A stretch of 43,257 nt of DNA from Bacteroidales bacterium (GTDB lineage Bacteria > Bacteroidota > Bacteroidia > Bacteroidales > F082): contig JAEETH010000024.1 in NCBI GenBank assembly GCA_016290215.1, positions 1 through 43,257 on the forward strand. Direction: 5' to 3'. Shown here piece after piece: positions 24,650 to 33,199 of this stretch. The position numbers were made by a program, and so were the translations under genes. Within the stretch, counting starts at the first letter, position 1. Every line of letters starts with the position of its first letter. The notes under the pieces were generated by a model that saw only the letters and a list, made by a program, of their open reading frames with translations, was not told the origin of the DNA and made no database searches.

Positions 24650-26698
24650 ATGAAAAAACTGATGATTTGCATGGGAATGGCTGCCGCTCTTGTGGGCTGC
24701 GCACCGAAGCAGGAGGAAGTTGTCGAACAACAACCTCAGCCCAAAGAGGAATTCAAGTACTTGGTGGACGAGTTCGCCGACTTGAGAATCATGCGTTACC
24801 AAGTCCCCGATTGGGACCAGCTGACGCTGCAACAGAAAAGCTATGTCTACTATTTGGGTGAAGCCGCCAAGTGTGGCCGCGACATCCTCTTCGACCAGAA
24901 CTTCAAGTACAACTTGAAAGTCCGTAAGACCATCGAGGCTGTGCTGAACTCGTATCAAGGCGACCGTGAGAGTGCTGCTTTCCAAAATTTTGTGGTCTAT
25001 GCCAAGCGTGTGTTTTTCAGCAATGGCATTCATCACCATTATGCTGAGGATAAGTTCTTCCCCGAAATCAGCGAGGCCTATTTTGCCGACTTGGTGAAAG
25101 GCAGCGACGCTAATTTGTTGCCGCTCAACGAAGGTGAGACTGTCGAGGACTTCATCGCTTTCCTCACGCCTGTCATCTTCGACCGTGACCTGTATAAGAA
25201 GCGCCGTAGCAGCGAGGACGACATCATCGCCAATTCGGCGGTGAACTTCTATGAAGGCGACATCAAAAAAGCTGAAGTGGAAGCTTTCTACAATAAGATG
25301 CGCGTGCCCAACGATGCCACACCGATTTCCTATGGCTTGAACTCCAAGTTGGTGAAGAAAGACGGGAAACTGTATGAAGATGTTTATAAGGCTGACGGCT
25401 TGTATGGGGATGCCATCAAAGCCATCATCGTCTGGTTGGAAAAGGCCAAGGAGGTGGCTGAGAACGAAAGCCAACGCAATTATACTCAGAAACTTATCGA
25501 CTATTACACCACTGGCGACCTGAAGACTTGGGACGAATACAACATCGCTTGGGTGCAGGATTCCCTCTCCCATATCGACTATGTGAACGGTTTTATTGAG
25601 GACTATGGTGACCCGATGGGCTTGAAGGCCACTTGGGAGGCCATCGTTGACTATAAGGATATTGAGGCCACCGTTCGCTCCAATATCATCAGCGAGAATG
25701 CACAGTGGTTTGAGGACAACTCACCCGTTGACCCGCGCTTCAAGAAAGAGGAGTGCAAAGGCGTGTCGGCAAAGAGCATCATCGTCACCACCTTGGGCGG
25801 CGACTGCTTCCCCTCGCCTCCGATTGGCATCAACCTGCCCAACGCCGACTGGATTCGTAAGGATTATGGCTCCAAGTCGGTGACCATCACCAACTTGATG
25901 GAAGCCTACGACAAGGCCGCCGACGAATGCCCGAGAAGTGCTTTGGCCGAGTTTGCCTACTCGCAGGATGAAGTCGCCCTCTGCAAGAAATACGGTTCCG
26001 ATGCCGATGTGGTTCACACCAACTTGCATGAGTGTCTGGGCCATGGCTCGGGTAAGTTGTTGCCTGGCACGCAGCCTGGTGCCTTGAAGGAGTTCAGCTC
26101 TACCTTGGAAGAAGCCCGCGCCGACCTCTTTGGCTTGTATTACACGGCCGACCCGAAGATGGTGGAGTTGGGCGTGATGCCTGATGCTGATGCGTATAAG
26201 TCCGAGTATTGCGCCTATATCCGCAACGGCATGATGTCGCAGCTGGCTCGTGTCGAGCTTGGTAAGGACATCACCGAAGCCCACATGCAGAACCGCAAGC
26301 TCGTTTCCGAGTGGTGCTATGAACACGGCAAGGATGCCAACGTCATTGAAAAGAAGGTGGAAAACGGAAAGACCTACTTCGTCATCAACGATTTTGAGGC
26401 GTTGCGCAAACTCTTTGGCGAGTTGCTTGCCGAGGTGCAGCGCATCAAGAGTGAAGGCGACTATGCTGCTGGCAAGGCTTTGGTGGAAAAATATGCCGTC
26501 AAAGTCGACCAAGACCTGCACAAAGAAGTCTTGGAACGTTACAATGCCCTTGGCCTGAAACCCTACGGTGGCTTTATCAATCCTGAAATCGTCCCCGTTG
26601 TGGAGAACGGCAATGTCGTTGACTACAAGATTGAATATCCTTCTGATTTTGTGGCGCAACATCTCAAATACGGTAAAGAATACAGCTTTTTGAAATAA
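24650..26698 (+). CDS. Dipeptidyl-peptidase III family lipoprotein (M49)
   Basis: The 682-residue zinc metallopeptidase should remove dipeptides from the N-terminus of short peptides. The signature HECLGH (His460-His465) is the M49 HExxxH motif with the catalytic Glu461, and the second zinc motif is LEEARAD with Glu487/Glu488. The N-terminus (MKKLMICMGMAAALVGCAPKQEEVVEQQ) is a lipoprotein signal with Cys17, so the enzyme acts in the periplasm or at the outer membrane, unlike the cytosolic mammalian DPP III. Two other peptidases in the window (S9, PepD) fit a peptide-using lifestyle. A long minus-strand frame inside it is a shadow. Confidence 0.92.
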   Translation: MKKLMICMGMAAALVGCAPKQEEVVEQQPQPKEEFKYLVDEFADLRIMRYQVPDWDQLTLQQKSYVYYLGEAAKCGRDILFDQNFKYNLKVRKTIEAVLNSYQGDRESAAFQNFVVYAKRVFFSNGIHHHYAEDKFFPEISEAYFADLVKGSDANLLPLNEGETVEDFIAFLTPVIFDRDLYKKRRSSEDDIIANSAVNFYEGDIKKAEVEAFYNKMRVPNDATPISYGLNSKLVKKDGKLYEDVYKADGLYGDAIKAIIVWLEKAKEVAENESQRNYTQKLIDYYTTGDLKTWDEYNIAWVQDSLSHIDYVNGFIEDYGDPMGLKATWEAIVDYKDIEATVRSNIISENAQWFEDNSPVDPRFKKEECKGVSAKSIIVTTLGGDCFPSPPIGINLPNADWIRKDYGSKSVTITNLMEAYDKAADECPRSALAEFAYSQDEVALCKKYGSDADVVHTNLHECLGHGSGKLLPGTQPGALKEFSSTLEEARADLFGLYYTADPKMVELGVMPDADAYKSEYCAYIRNGMMSQLARVELGKDITEAHMQNRKLVSEWCYEHGKDANVIEKKVENGKTYFVINDFEALRKLFGELLAEVQRIKSEGDYAAGKALVEKYAVKVDQDLHKEVLERYNALGLKPYGGFINPEIVPVVENGNVVDYKIEYPSDFVAQHLKYGKEYSFLK

Positions 26699-26702
26699 TA
26701 CG

Positions 26703-26770
26703 GCCCTTCGACAGGCTCAGGGACCTTTGCTTTATGTAAAAGTCGAGGGTCATTGAGCCTGTCGAAATGC
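26703..26770. repeat. Palindrome of the CCCTTCGACAGGCTCAGGG family
   Basis: TTCGACAGGCTCA (26707-26719) and TGAGCCTGTCGAA (26754-26766) are exact reverse complements, 34 bases apart. It fills the gap between the DPP III stop and mpl. The word is, in my experience, frequent between genes in several phyla. Confidence 0.85.
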
Positions 26771-26811
26771 CCGTTTTATCATATATAAATCTTAGTGAGA
26801 AACACACAACG

Positions 26812-28167
26812 ATGAAAAAGGTCCATTTTATTGCCATTGGCGGCAGTGCCATGCACAACCTCGCCATTGCCTTGCACCGCAAGGGTTACGAAGTCACGGG
26901 TTCAGATGATGAGATTTTTGAGCCATCCAAGTCACGTCTTGCCAAGGAAGGCATCCTGCCGCCGCAGTGGGGCTGGTATCCCGAGAAACTCGACAATACC
27001 TATGACGCTGTCATTCTCGGTATGCACGCCCGCATCGACAACCCTGAGCTGGTGCGTGCCCAGGAACTTGGTTTGAAGGTGTATTCTTATCCTGAATATC
27101 TCTACGAGCAGAGCAAGGACAAGACCCGCATCGTTATCGGCGGCAGCCATGGAAAGACGACCATCACCTCGATGATTCTCCATGTGTTGCAAAAGGTGGG
27201 CATTGAGACTGATTTCATGGTTGGCGCCCAATTGGCAGGTTTTGATGTGATGGTGCGTCTCAGCGAGACGGCGAAATACATGGTCATGGAAGGCGACGAA
27301 TATCTTACTTCGCCCATCGACCGTGTGCCGAAGTTCCATCACTATCATCCTCATATTGCGGTGATTAGCGGCATCGGCTGGGACCATGTCAATGTGTTTC
27401 CGACCTTCGACAACTATCTGGAGCAGTTCCGCATCTTTGTCCGCACCATTGAATCTGGCGGTTGCTTGATTTATGACCAAACCGACGTGGAGGCCGAGAA
27501 GATTGCCCAGGGCGCACAATGCCAGACTTTTGGCTATGGCGTGCATCCTTTTGAGAGTGAGGGAATCAAGACGACCTTGCTTTTGCCTGACGGCAGTAGG
27601 AGGGAAGTGGGTGTGTTTGGCAGCCACAACATGAAGAACATCAATGCGGCGCGGTTGGTTTGCAAGCAATTGGGCGTGACTGACGAACAGTTTTATGAGG
27701 CTATTGCTTCGTTTAAGGGTGCAGCCAGACGTCTGGAGTTGCTGTTCGACAATGGCGACAACTACGTTTTCCGCGACTTCGCCCATGCGCCTTCGAAGGT
27801 GAATGCCAGCGTGAAGGCCTTGCGTGAGCAGTTCCCTGAAAAACATCTGATTGCGGTCTTTGAGTTGCACACCTACAGCAGCCTCAGCGAGGTCTTTATC
27901 GACCATTATCGTGATGCCTTGAAATTAGCCGACCGAGCCATCGTCTTTTATGATCCACATGCCGTTGCCATCAAGAAGCTGGAACTGATGCCTGACGAGC
28001 GCATCGTTGAAGGTTTCGGTCGCAAGGATTTGCAGGTCGTGCACAACAAGGCAGAGCTCATTGCCTTATTAGAAAAAGGCCAACGAAATAATGTCGTTGG
28101 TGCTTTCATGAGCAGTGGTGACTTCAATGGCCTCACGACGGACGACCTAAAGGCGTTGTACGCATAG
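26812..28167 (+). CDS. mpl: UDP-N-acetylmuramate:L-Ala-gamma-D-Glu-meso-DAP ligase
   Basis: Mpl recycles peptidoglycan by joining the released tripeptide to UDP-MurNAc in the cytosol. The 451-residue protein starts at ATG 26812 (MKKVHFIAIGGSAMHNLAIAL, a Rossmann UDP-sugar site). The Mur-ligase ATP loop GGSHGKTTITSM lies at about 110-121. The Glu/His segment MEGDEYLTSPIDR and HPHIAVISGIGWDHVNVFPT follow, and the C-terminal domain has the Mpl-specific DFAHAPSKV in place of the DYAHNP of biosynthetic ligases. It points to DAP-type peptidoglycan. A 15-codon upstream extension overlaps a palindromic repeat and is not used. Followed by a terminator. Confidence 0.94.
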   Translation: MKKVHFIAIGGSAMHNLAIALHRKGYEVTGSDDEIFEPSKSRLAKEGILPPQWGWYPEKLDNTYDAVILGMHARIDNPELVRAQELGLKVYSYPEYLYEQSKDKTRIVIGGSHGKTTITSMILHVLQKVGIETDFMVGAQLAGFDVMVRLSETAKYMVMEGDEYLTSPIDRVPKFHHYHPHIAVISGIGWDHVNVFPTFDNYLEQFRIFVRTIESGGCLIYDQTDVEAEKIAQGAQCQTFGYGVHPFESEGIKTTLLLPDGSRREVGVFGSHNMKNINAARLVCKQLGVTDEQFYEAIASFKGAARRLELLFDNGDNYVFRDFAHAPSKVNASVKALREQFPEKHLIAVFELHTYSSLSEVFIDHYRDALKLADRAIVFYDPHAVAIKKLELMPDERIVEGFGRKDLQVVHNKAELIALLEKGQRNNVVGAFMSSGDFNGLTTDDLKALYA

Positions 28168-28188
28168 ATCTCTGTCCGTGCCATACTG

Positions 28189-28229
28189 AAATCGGCTGCC
28201 TCGATTGGAATCATAGGCAGCCGATTTTT
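28189..28229. terminator. Terminator between mpl and the LolA-like gene
   Basis: AAATCGGCTGCC, 15-nt loop, GGCAGCCGATTTTT: perfect 12-bp stem and T-run on the plus strand after mpl. The converging minus-strand gene may also use it, with a weaker T-tract. Confidence 0.88.
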
Positions 28230-28245
28230 GTATTATTGTGCTTTA

Positions 28246-28851
28246 TTAAAACTGGAACGTTTCCTTATCTATCGGCACATCACAGATGACATTTGAGATG
28301 ACGTAGGTGTCTTGGTTGTCGCTATAGTCGTACAATACAATCTCCTTAAGCAACAAACTGTCGGCGTGGTATTTGAACACAACCGTTTTGTAGCCAATCC
28401 CAAAAAGTTTCCTTTTTATTATGGTTGCGGTGATGATGTGGCAACCGTCTTCGGTATGTGTCGTTAGGTTGTAGCCGTTTTCATCAGCCAAATCTTGTGT
28501 GCGACCTTGGAAGCCATAAAGGAAAATCCTGCTTAACGATTGCATCATGCCCCCATCCTTCAGTTTGAAGGTCCCGTGAAACATGCCGATGTCCATTTTG
28601 ATTTTTTTCTCGTTGACAATCATGTATTTGCCATTGGTGAACAAGGCGGCATATTCGTTGGGCTTGACGAAATAAAGCTTGCCTTCTTGCGTTCTGGTCG
28701 TCTTCGGCTTGACCATAGTATTCTTTACGTCAGCCTCAAAGGATTGTATCTTTCCGTTGGCGGCTTTGATGCGGTTGAGCAAGACGATGTCTTGGGCCGG
28801 CATCTGTGCGGCTAACAGAAAGAAAACAAGAAAGGCAAGGGCTTTTTTCAT
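28246..28851 (-). CDS. LolA-like outer-membrane lipoprotein carrier
   Basis: The 201-residue protein has a signal peptide ([20 protein letters not shown]) and the repetitive beta-strand pattern of the LolA fold (IQSFEADVKNTMVKPKTTRTQEGKLYFVKPNEYAALFTNGKYMIVNEKKIKMDI). LolA ferries lipoproteins across the periplasm from LolCDE. Sequence conservation within this fold is low, so a more general lipid-binding periplasmic role is possible. It overlaps the rho stop by 1 base (TAATG), so it is translationally coupled to rho. Confidence 0.75.
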   Translation of the reverse strand: MKKALAFLVFFLLAAQMPAQDIVLLNRIKAANGKIQSFEADVKNTMVKPKTTRTQEGKLYFVKPNEYAALFTNGKYMIVNEKKIKMDIGMFHGTFKLKDGGMMQSLSRIFLYGFQGRTQDLADENGYNLTTHTEDGCHIITATIIKRKLFGIGYKTVVFKYHADSLLLKEIVLYDYSDNQDTYVISNVICDVPIDKETFQF

Positions 28852-30704
28852 TATTTATCCAAAGTCATTAGGAATTCTTCGTTGTTGATGGTCTTGGCCA
28901 CACGGTCTTTCAGGAACTCCATGGCTTCGACGGGTGTCATGTCGGAGAAGTGGTTGCGCAAGGCCCACACACGAGCTAAGGTGCGCTCGTCGACCAAGAG
29001 GTCGTCGCGGCGCGTGCCCGAAGCCACGATGTCGATGGCAGGGAAGATGCGCTTGTTCGACAAACGACGGTCGAGTTGCAGCTCCATGTTGCCGGTACCC
29101 TTGAATTCTTCGAAAATGACTTCATCCATCTTGGAACCTGTGTCGATGAGAGCGGTGGCCAAAATGGTCAGCGAGCCACCGTTTTCGATCTTACGGGCGG
29201 CACCGAAGAAACGTTTGGGCTTCTGCAAGGCATTGGCTTCAACGCCACCAGTGAGCACCTTGCCCGAGGCAGGCGAAACGGTGTTGTAAGCGCGTGCCAG
29301 ACGGGTGATGGAGTCGAGTAGGATGACCACGTCGTGACCACATTCGGTGAGGCGCTTGGCCTTTTCGAGGACGATGTTGGCAATCTGCACATGTTTTGAT
29401 GCAGGCTCGTCGAAGGTGGAGGCGATGACCTCTGCATTCACGCTGCGCTGCATGTCGGTGACTTCCTCTGGACGCTCGTCGATGAGCAAAATAATAAGGT
29501 ACACTTCGGGGTGGTTGGCGGCGATGGCGTTGGCCACCTCTTTCAGCAGGACGGTCTTACCGGTCTTGGGCTGAGCCACAATCAAGCCACGTTGGCCTTT
29601 GCCGATAGGGGCGAAGAGGTCCATGATGCGGGTCGAGATGGTGCAGCCTTTATGCCCCGTGATGTTGAACTTTTCGTTGGGGAACAAGGGCGTGAGGTAG
29701 TCGAAGGGGATGCGGTCGCGCACTTCCTCGGGCTTACGTCCGTTGATGAGGTCGGTCTTGATGAGCGGGAAGAACTTCTCGCCAGCCTTGGGCGGACGGA
29801 TGACGCCTCTGATGGTGTCGCCGGTCTTCAGGCCCAACAACTTGATTTGCGACTGCGACACATAGATGTCGTCAGGGGAAGGCAGGTAGTTGTAGTCCGA
29901 CGAACGGAGGAAACCGAAGCCTTCGGGCATGATTTCTAACACGCCTTCAGCGACTACGGTACTGTCGAATTGGCTCAGCAGGTCGTCGCGGCGGGGACGT
30001 TGTTCGAAACGCTCAGTTTTTTCCTGCTTTTCGATTTTTGGAGCAGCAGGCTCTTCAATGGCCACGGTAGTCTCTTCAACGGCTTTTTCCTCTTCGGGTG
30101 CAGGGACTTCTTTGGGAGTCATGTCGTTGTTTTCGCGGAGGCGCTTGCGTTTTTGCTTGAAGCTTTCACGCTTTTCGGCAAAGGGTTTAGGCTCGGCGGT
30201 AGCTTCGTTAGCCATGGTTTCTGCTGTCTCGATGGACTCAACAGGAGCAGGCTCGGCAGGCATCTCTTGTTTGGAGACGGGTGCTTCGACAGGAGCTGTT
30301 AGCGTGTCTTTTTGCCAATCGCTGCCATTGCTTTCACCGTTTTTAGTGATGCGCGGACGTCTGCCTCGCTTGGCTGGGTGCTCGTCGTTGTTGGGGTTTT
30401 CTTTTTCTTCCTTGATAGGGGCAATGGGCTCTTTCACAGGAGTTTCCGCTGGTTTTATATCTTCTTTAGGCGTTTCCGCTATAGGCTCGGCTTGAGGCTC
30501 GGGTTTATCTGTTTTTGGGCTTTTTTGCTTTTTATTCTTTTGTTTGACAGGGGCTTTTTTGATGTCGGGGTGGTCGACCTGATGGTCGATGATGTCGTAG
30601 ATGAGTTGGGTGCGATCCCTGTTTTCATCGTCAATGCCCATTTCGGTTGCAATGATTTTAAGGTCGTCCAACGACTTCTCATTGAGTTCAAAAATGTTGT
30701 ACAT
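28851..30704 (-). CDS. rho: Transcription termination factor Rho with long disordered insert
   Basis: Rho is a hexameric RNA helicase that ends transcription. The 617-residue protein begins with the Rho_N SAP-like helix bundle ([24 protein letters not shown]), then a charged, Pro/Glu/Lys-rich stretch of about 180 residues (about 50-235). The RNA-binding cold-shock domain follows ([36 protein letters not shown]) and the ATPase with Walker A AQPKTGKT, Walker [17 protein letters not shown] and the Q/R loops. E. coli Rho is 419 residues; the difference is the insert, characteristic of Bacteroidota. A strong promoter lies at 30813-30842. It is coupled to the LolA-like gene downstream. Confidence 0.96.
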   Translation of the reverse strand: MYNIFELNEKSLDDLKIIATEMGIDDENRDRTQLIYDIIDHQVDHPDIKKAPVKQKNKKQKSPKTDKPEPQAEPIAETPKEDIKPAETPVKEPIAPIKEEKENPNNDEHPAKRGRRPRITKNGESNGSDWQKDTLTAPVEAPVSKQEMPAEPAPVESIETAETMANEATAEPKPFAEKRESFKQKRKRLRENNDMTPKEVPAPEEEKAVEETTVAIEEPAAPKIEKQEKTERFEQRPRRDDLLSQFDSTVVAEGVLEIMPEGFGFLRSSDYNYLPSPDDIYVSQSQIKLLGLKTGDTIRGVIRPPKAGEKFFPLIKTDLINGRKPEEVRDRIPFDYLTPLFPNEKFNITGHKGCTISTRIMDLFAPIGKGQRGLIVAQPKTGKTVLLKEVANAIAANHPEVYLIILLIDERPEEVTDMQRSVNAEVIASTFDEPASKHVQIANIVLEKAKRLTECGHDVVILLDSITRLARAYNTVSPASGKVLTGGVEANALQKPKRFFGAARKIENGGSLTILATALIDTGSKMDEVIFEEFKGTGNMELQLDRRLSNKRIFPAIDIVASGTRRDDLLVDERTLARVWALRNHFSDMTPVEAMEFLKDRVAKTINNEEFLMTLDK

Positions 30705-30812
30705 AAATAATTGATGTGAAATTTCCCGAAGGAAAAGGATAAATAGTAACGTAATTTGGTTGGATTACTCTTTTTATGAAGCCAAACTTAGGCTTGGATC
30801 GAAAAAGTGTTG

Positions 30813-30842
30813 CAAAAGTAGTGTTTTTTTTCTGAACGGCAA
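30813..30842 (-). promoter_or_regulatory. Promoter of rho
   Basis: On the minus strand -33 TTG (30840-30842), 19-nt spacer, -7 TACTTTTG (30813-30820). It predicts a leader of about 100 nt before the rho ATG; no clear structure is seen in it. Confidence 0.75.
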
Positions 30843-30934
30843 GTTTTTGTTGCAAAAAAACGCTGTTTTTGCTGTTTTTCTTTACTTTTTACCCTCGTTT
30901 TATGTTTTTCGGGCAGATGTTGGGGGTAAAATCG

Positions 30935-30942
30935 TATTTTTG
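30935..30942 (+). promoter_or_regulatory. -7 box of the DUF4293 gene
   Basis: TATTTTTG, 23 nt before the ATG. No good -33 is found at 19 nt. The rest of the 261-base gap between rho and this gene is T-rich, without other recognisable content. Confidence 0.5.
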
Positions 30943-30965
30943 CGGCAATTTAAAAACGAATTATT

Positions 30966-31478
30966 ATGTCTCAAAGATTTCAACCTGTTTTCTACTTCCT
31001 TTCGGCACTGTTTTTAGCCTTGTTGTTTTTTCTGCCTTTCGCCAGCTTCTACGGTGATTTTCACACTTTTGACTTGTTTGGTTACGGTGTCACCTCTCCC
31101 GACAATTGGGATAATGGTGCCTCTCCGTTCAGTATGACCTTCTCGTTGCCCATCCTGATTTTGACCATTACCGCGATGGTTTTGGGTGGTTATTTGGCCA
31201 TGGGCTTGTTCAGAGCAGTTAAATTGGCCCAGTTCCAGAAGTTGCTGAAGACAGCGCGCATCGCTATTATCGTTATGGTGGCCTGCGTTGCCGCTTATCT
31301 TGGCTATTCTTATTTCATCATCCCCAAGATGGCACAATCGGTTGACATTACCATCGCTCAGCCTACTTTTAGGTTTGGTGCTATCCTTCCTTTGGTTGCT
31401 TTACTGCTGATGTTTTTGGCGACTTCAGGTTTGAAAAAGGATATTAATAAGGTGCGTGCCACCGACCGAATCCGTTAA
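30966..31478 (+). CDS. DUF4293 family membrane protein
   Basis: This 170-residue protein has four predicted membrane helices (residues about 7-27, 60-82, 95-118, 133-150), an N-terminus MSQRFQPVFYFLSALFL and a C-terminus ending NKVRATDRIR. Both ends are typical of DUF4293, a Bacteroidota family often found divergently next to rho. Function unknown. It is transcribed away from rho and ends at a bidirectional terminator. Confidence 0.85.
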   Translation: MSQRFQPVFYFLSALFLALLFFLPFASFYGDFHTFDLFGYGVTSPDNWDNGASPFSMTFSLPILILTITAMVLGGYLAMGLFRAVKLAQFQKLLKTARIAIIVMVACVAAYLGYSYFIIPKMAQSVDITIAQPTFRFGAILPLVALLLMFLATSGLKKDINKVRATDRIR

Positions 31479-31492
31479 GGAAACCGAAATGT

Positions 31493-31536
31493 AAAACGAA
31501 GGCCGACTTCCATTGGGGAGCCGGCCTTTCCGTTTT
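31493..31536. terminator. Bidirectional terminator between the DUF4293 and phosphoesterase genes
   Basis: AAAACG-AAGGCCG-CTTCC and its complement ending CGTTTT form a stem of about 18 bp with a short loop, with A/T flanks on both strands. Confidence 0.88.
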
Positions 31537-32039
31537 CAGATGACCTTGTAGCGGTCGAGTTCGAAGATTTCCATGTCCTTGAACGTCTTCCCGTCTATGA
31601 CCATTCGGATGAACGTTATTTTTTTGTGAAAGCCCGAATTGCCCGCTGCACCAGGGTTGACGTGAAGCAGGTTGAGTTTTTTGTCGTAGATCACCTTTAA
31701 GATATGCGAATGGCCGCAGATGTAAAGGTCTGGCTTTTTGTCCTCCAAAATGTGTTTCACCTCGGGCATGTAATGGCCTGGATAGCCGCCGATGTGGGTC
31801 ATGTAGACGTTGACGTCTTCCACGTGGAAAAACAAATCCTCTGGATATTGCATCCGCACCATAAAATCGTCGATGTTGCCATGCACGGCACGCAAAGGTT
31901 TGAAATGCGCCAAGGCATCGGCGGTTTCAATGTTGCCGATGTCGCCCGCATGCCACAGCTCGTCGACGTCCTTGAAGAAGTCGAAGAGCTGTGGGATGAG
32001 GGTGCAATGCGTATCAGATAGGATGCCGATGCGTTTCAT
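31536..32039 (-). CDS. YfcE/MJ0936-family metallophosphoesterase
   Basis: The 167-residue calcineurin-like phosphoesterase has the metal-site motifs GILSDTH (residues 4-10), ELWHAGDIG, AVHGNIDD and ICGHSHILK. This small single-domain group includes YfcE, a phosphodiesterase with activity on artificial substrates; the natural substrate is unknown. The DUF3078 gene is 3 bases upstream on the same strand, so the two are an operon. Confidence 0.9.
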   Translation of the reverse strand: MKRIGILSDTHCTLIPQLFDFFKDVDELWHAGDIGNIETADALAHFKPLRAVHGNIDDFMVRMQYPEDLFFHVEDVNVYMTHIGGYPGHYMPEVKHILEDKKPDLYICGHSHILKVIYDKKLNLLHVNPGAAGNSGFHKKITFIRMVIDGKTFKDMEIFELDRYKVI

Positions 32040-32042
32040 TCT

Positions 32043-32942
32043 TTATTTCAAATTTACCATAAATCCAATGGCCAGCACTTCCTTGAACTGGACTTTGGAG
32101 CCTTTTTCGACGTCCGGGAAAGGAATGTCGTAGTCATAGATGAGGTGGGTGGAGAGATTGGCGTTGAGCCAGTCGTTCACCTTCAGCACGAGCATGTTCT
32201 GCCAGTCCACATCGATGCGCTCGGGGTGGTTGAGGTAGTTGGAGAAGAGCTCAAGTTTCGAGCTGAAATCGATGTTCTTGGCCAAAGGATACTGGAACTT
32301 GGCCACGGCGCGGGCACCAAACTCGTAGCGGATTTTGTTGACGGCATGTTGAATAGTGTCGTTGGCGTCCAGGGAATTGACACCAAAAGCCCCAATCTCG
32401 GCAAGATGGTCGTCATTGACGATGGTCATACGGCCAGTGATGGGCGAGAAGTAAAGAGAAAAGTGAGGGCTGGGGACCCATTCGATACCAAGGCCGAGGG
32501 TGACATAGGCAGGGGCAAGGAACTTTGAAATGTAATGGGTCGAGTCGGTGGCATAGTCAAAGCCTTTGGCGAATTGTGAGCGGAAGGCCAACTCAGCGCC
32601 ATAGTTGAGATGCTTGGTGGCTTTCAATGTGGCCAACGAGGTGAATTCAATCTTGTCGTCCATCTTGACGGGCTTCTTCTTGAAGTCGAAGATGCTGTAA
32701 CCCAAGGCGGTGTTCAGCGTGTTGTCCCATTTGAACTTGTTTTTTAGGTAATGGATTTCGTAGTTGAACATGGCCTGTCCAGTGATGGAGCTCTGTCCAC
32801 CAGCAGCCCAGTTGGTGAAGTAATTCTGCCCGATATTGAGGCCGATGTTACCTTTGTGGGTCCAACCTTGTGGCTGTTCGTCTTGTGCAAACGCTGCGAT
32901 GCATAGCATAAATGCCAATGCGCTAAGTAATACTTTTTTCAT
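32043..32942 (-). CDS. DUF3078 outer-membrane beta-barrel protein
   Basis: The 299-residue protein has a signal peptide (MKKVLLSALAFMLCIAAFAQ). Its alternating beta-strands begin with GWTHKGNIGLNIGQNYFTNWAAGGQSSITGQ, a hallmark of the DUF3078 family. The strand pattern and aromatic C-terminal end (EVLAIGFMVNLK) suggest an outer-membrane barrel. Function unknown. It lies 3 bases before the phosphoesterase gene, with a repeat-rich gap upstream. Confidence 0.85.
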   Translation of the reverse strand: MKKVLLSALAFMLCIAAFAQDEQPQGWTHKGNIGLNIGQNYFTNWAAGGQSSITGQAMFNYEIHYLKNKFKWDNTLNTALGYSIFDFKKKPVKMDDKIEFTSLATLKATKHLNYGAELAFRSQFAKGFDYATDSTHYISKFLAPAYVTLGLGIEWVPSPHFSLYFSPITGRMTIVNDDHLAEIGAFGVNSLDANDTIQHAVNKIRYEFGARAVAKFQYPLAKNIDFSSKLELFSNYLNHPERIDVDWQNMLVLKVNDWLNANLSTHLIYDYDIPFPDVEKGSKVQFKEVLAIGFMVNLK

Positions 32943-32965
32943 TTGTTGATGGTTTAAATGTTTAA

Positions 32966-33175
32966 TTGTTAGATTTCAAGATTCAAAGATTTAAAATTCA
33001 AAGATTTAAAAATTCCGCATTCCTCATTCATCGTTCCTCATTCCGCATTTCGCATTCAGCATTCCTCATTCCGCATTCCACATTCCTCATTCCGCATTCC
33101 ACATTCCGCATTCATCATTCCGCATTCCTCATTCATCAAACCTCACACCTCATACCTCCAAACTCCTAACTGAAC
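32966..33175. repeat. Short tandem repeats, CATTCCGCATTCCTCATTCC family
   Basis: GATTCAAAGATTTAAAATTC words (32975-33012) lead into about 12 CATTCC-NCATTCC words of 10-11 bases (33010-33140), then CTCATACCTCCAAACTCC and CTAACTGAACAACTC words. It fills the 257-base gap between the DUF3078 and TonB_C genes. The same family, more regular, is at 34951-35094. Confidence 0.85.
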
Positions 33176-33199
33176 AACTCCTAACTGAACAACTCTCAA

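Noticed and set aside
24629-25573. Minus-strand frame of 314 codons opposite the DPP III gene
   Set aside because: The plus strand carries a lipoprotein signal, HECLGH and full family match; the other strand is a codon-bias shadow.
25721-26662. Minus-strand frame of 313 codons opposite the DPP III gene
   Set aside because: Shadow of the same gene; low-complexity His/Val-rich translation without any motif.
26932-27906. Minus-strand frame of 324 codons opposite mpl
   Set aside because: Shadow; no recognisable start context or motif.
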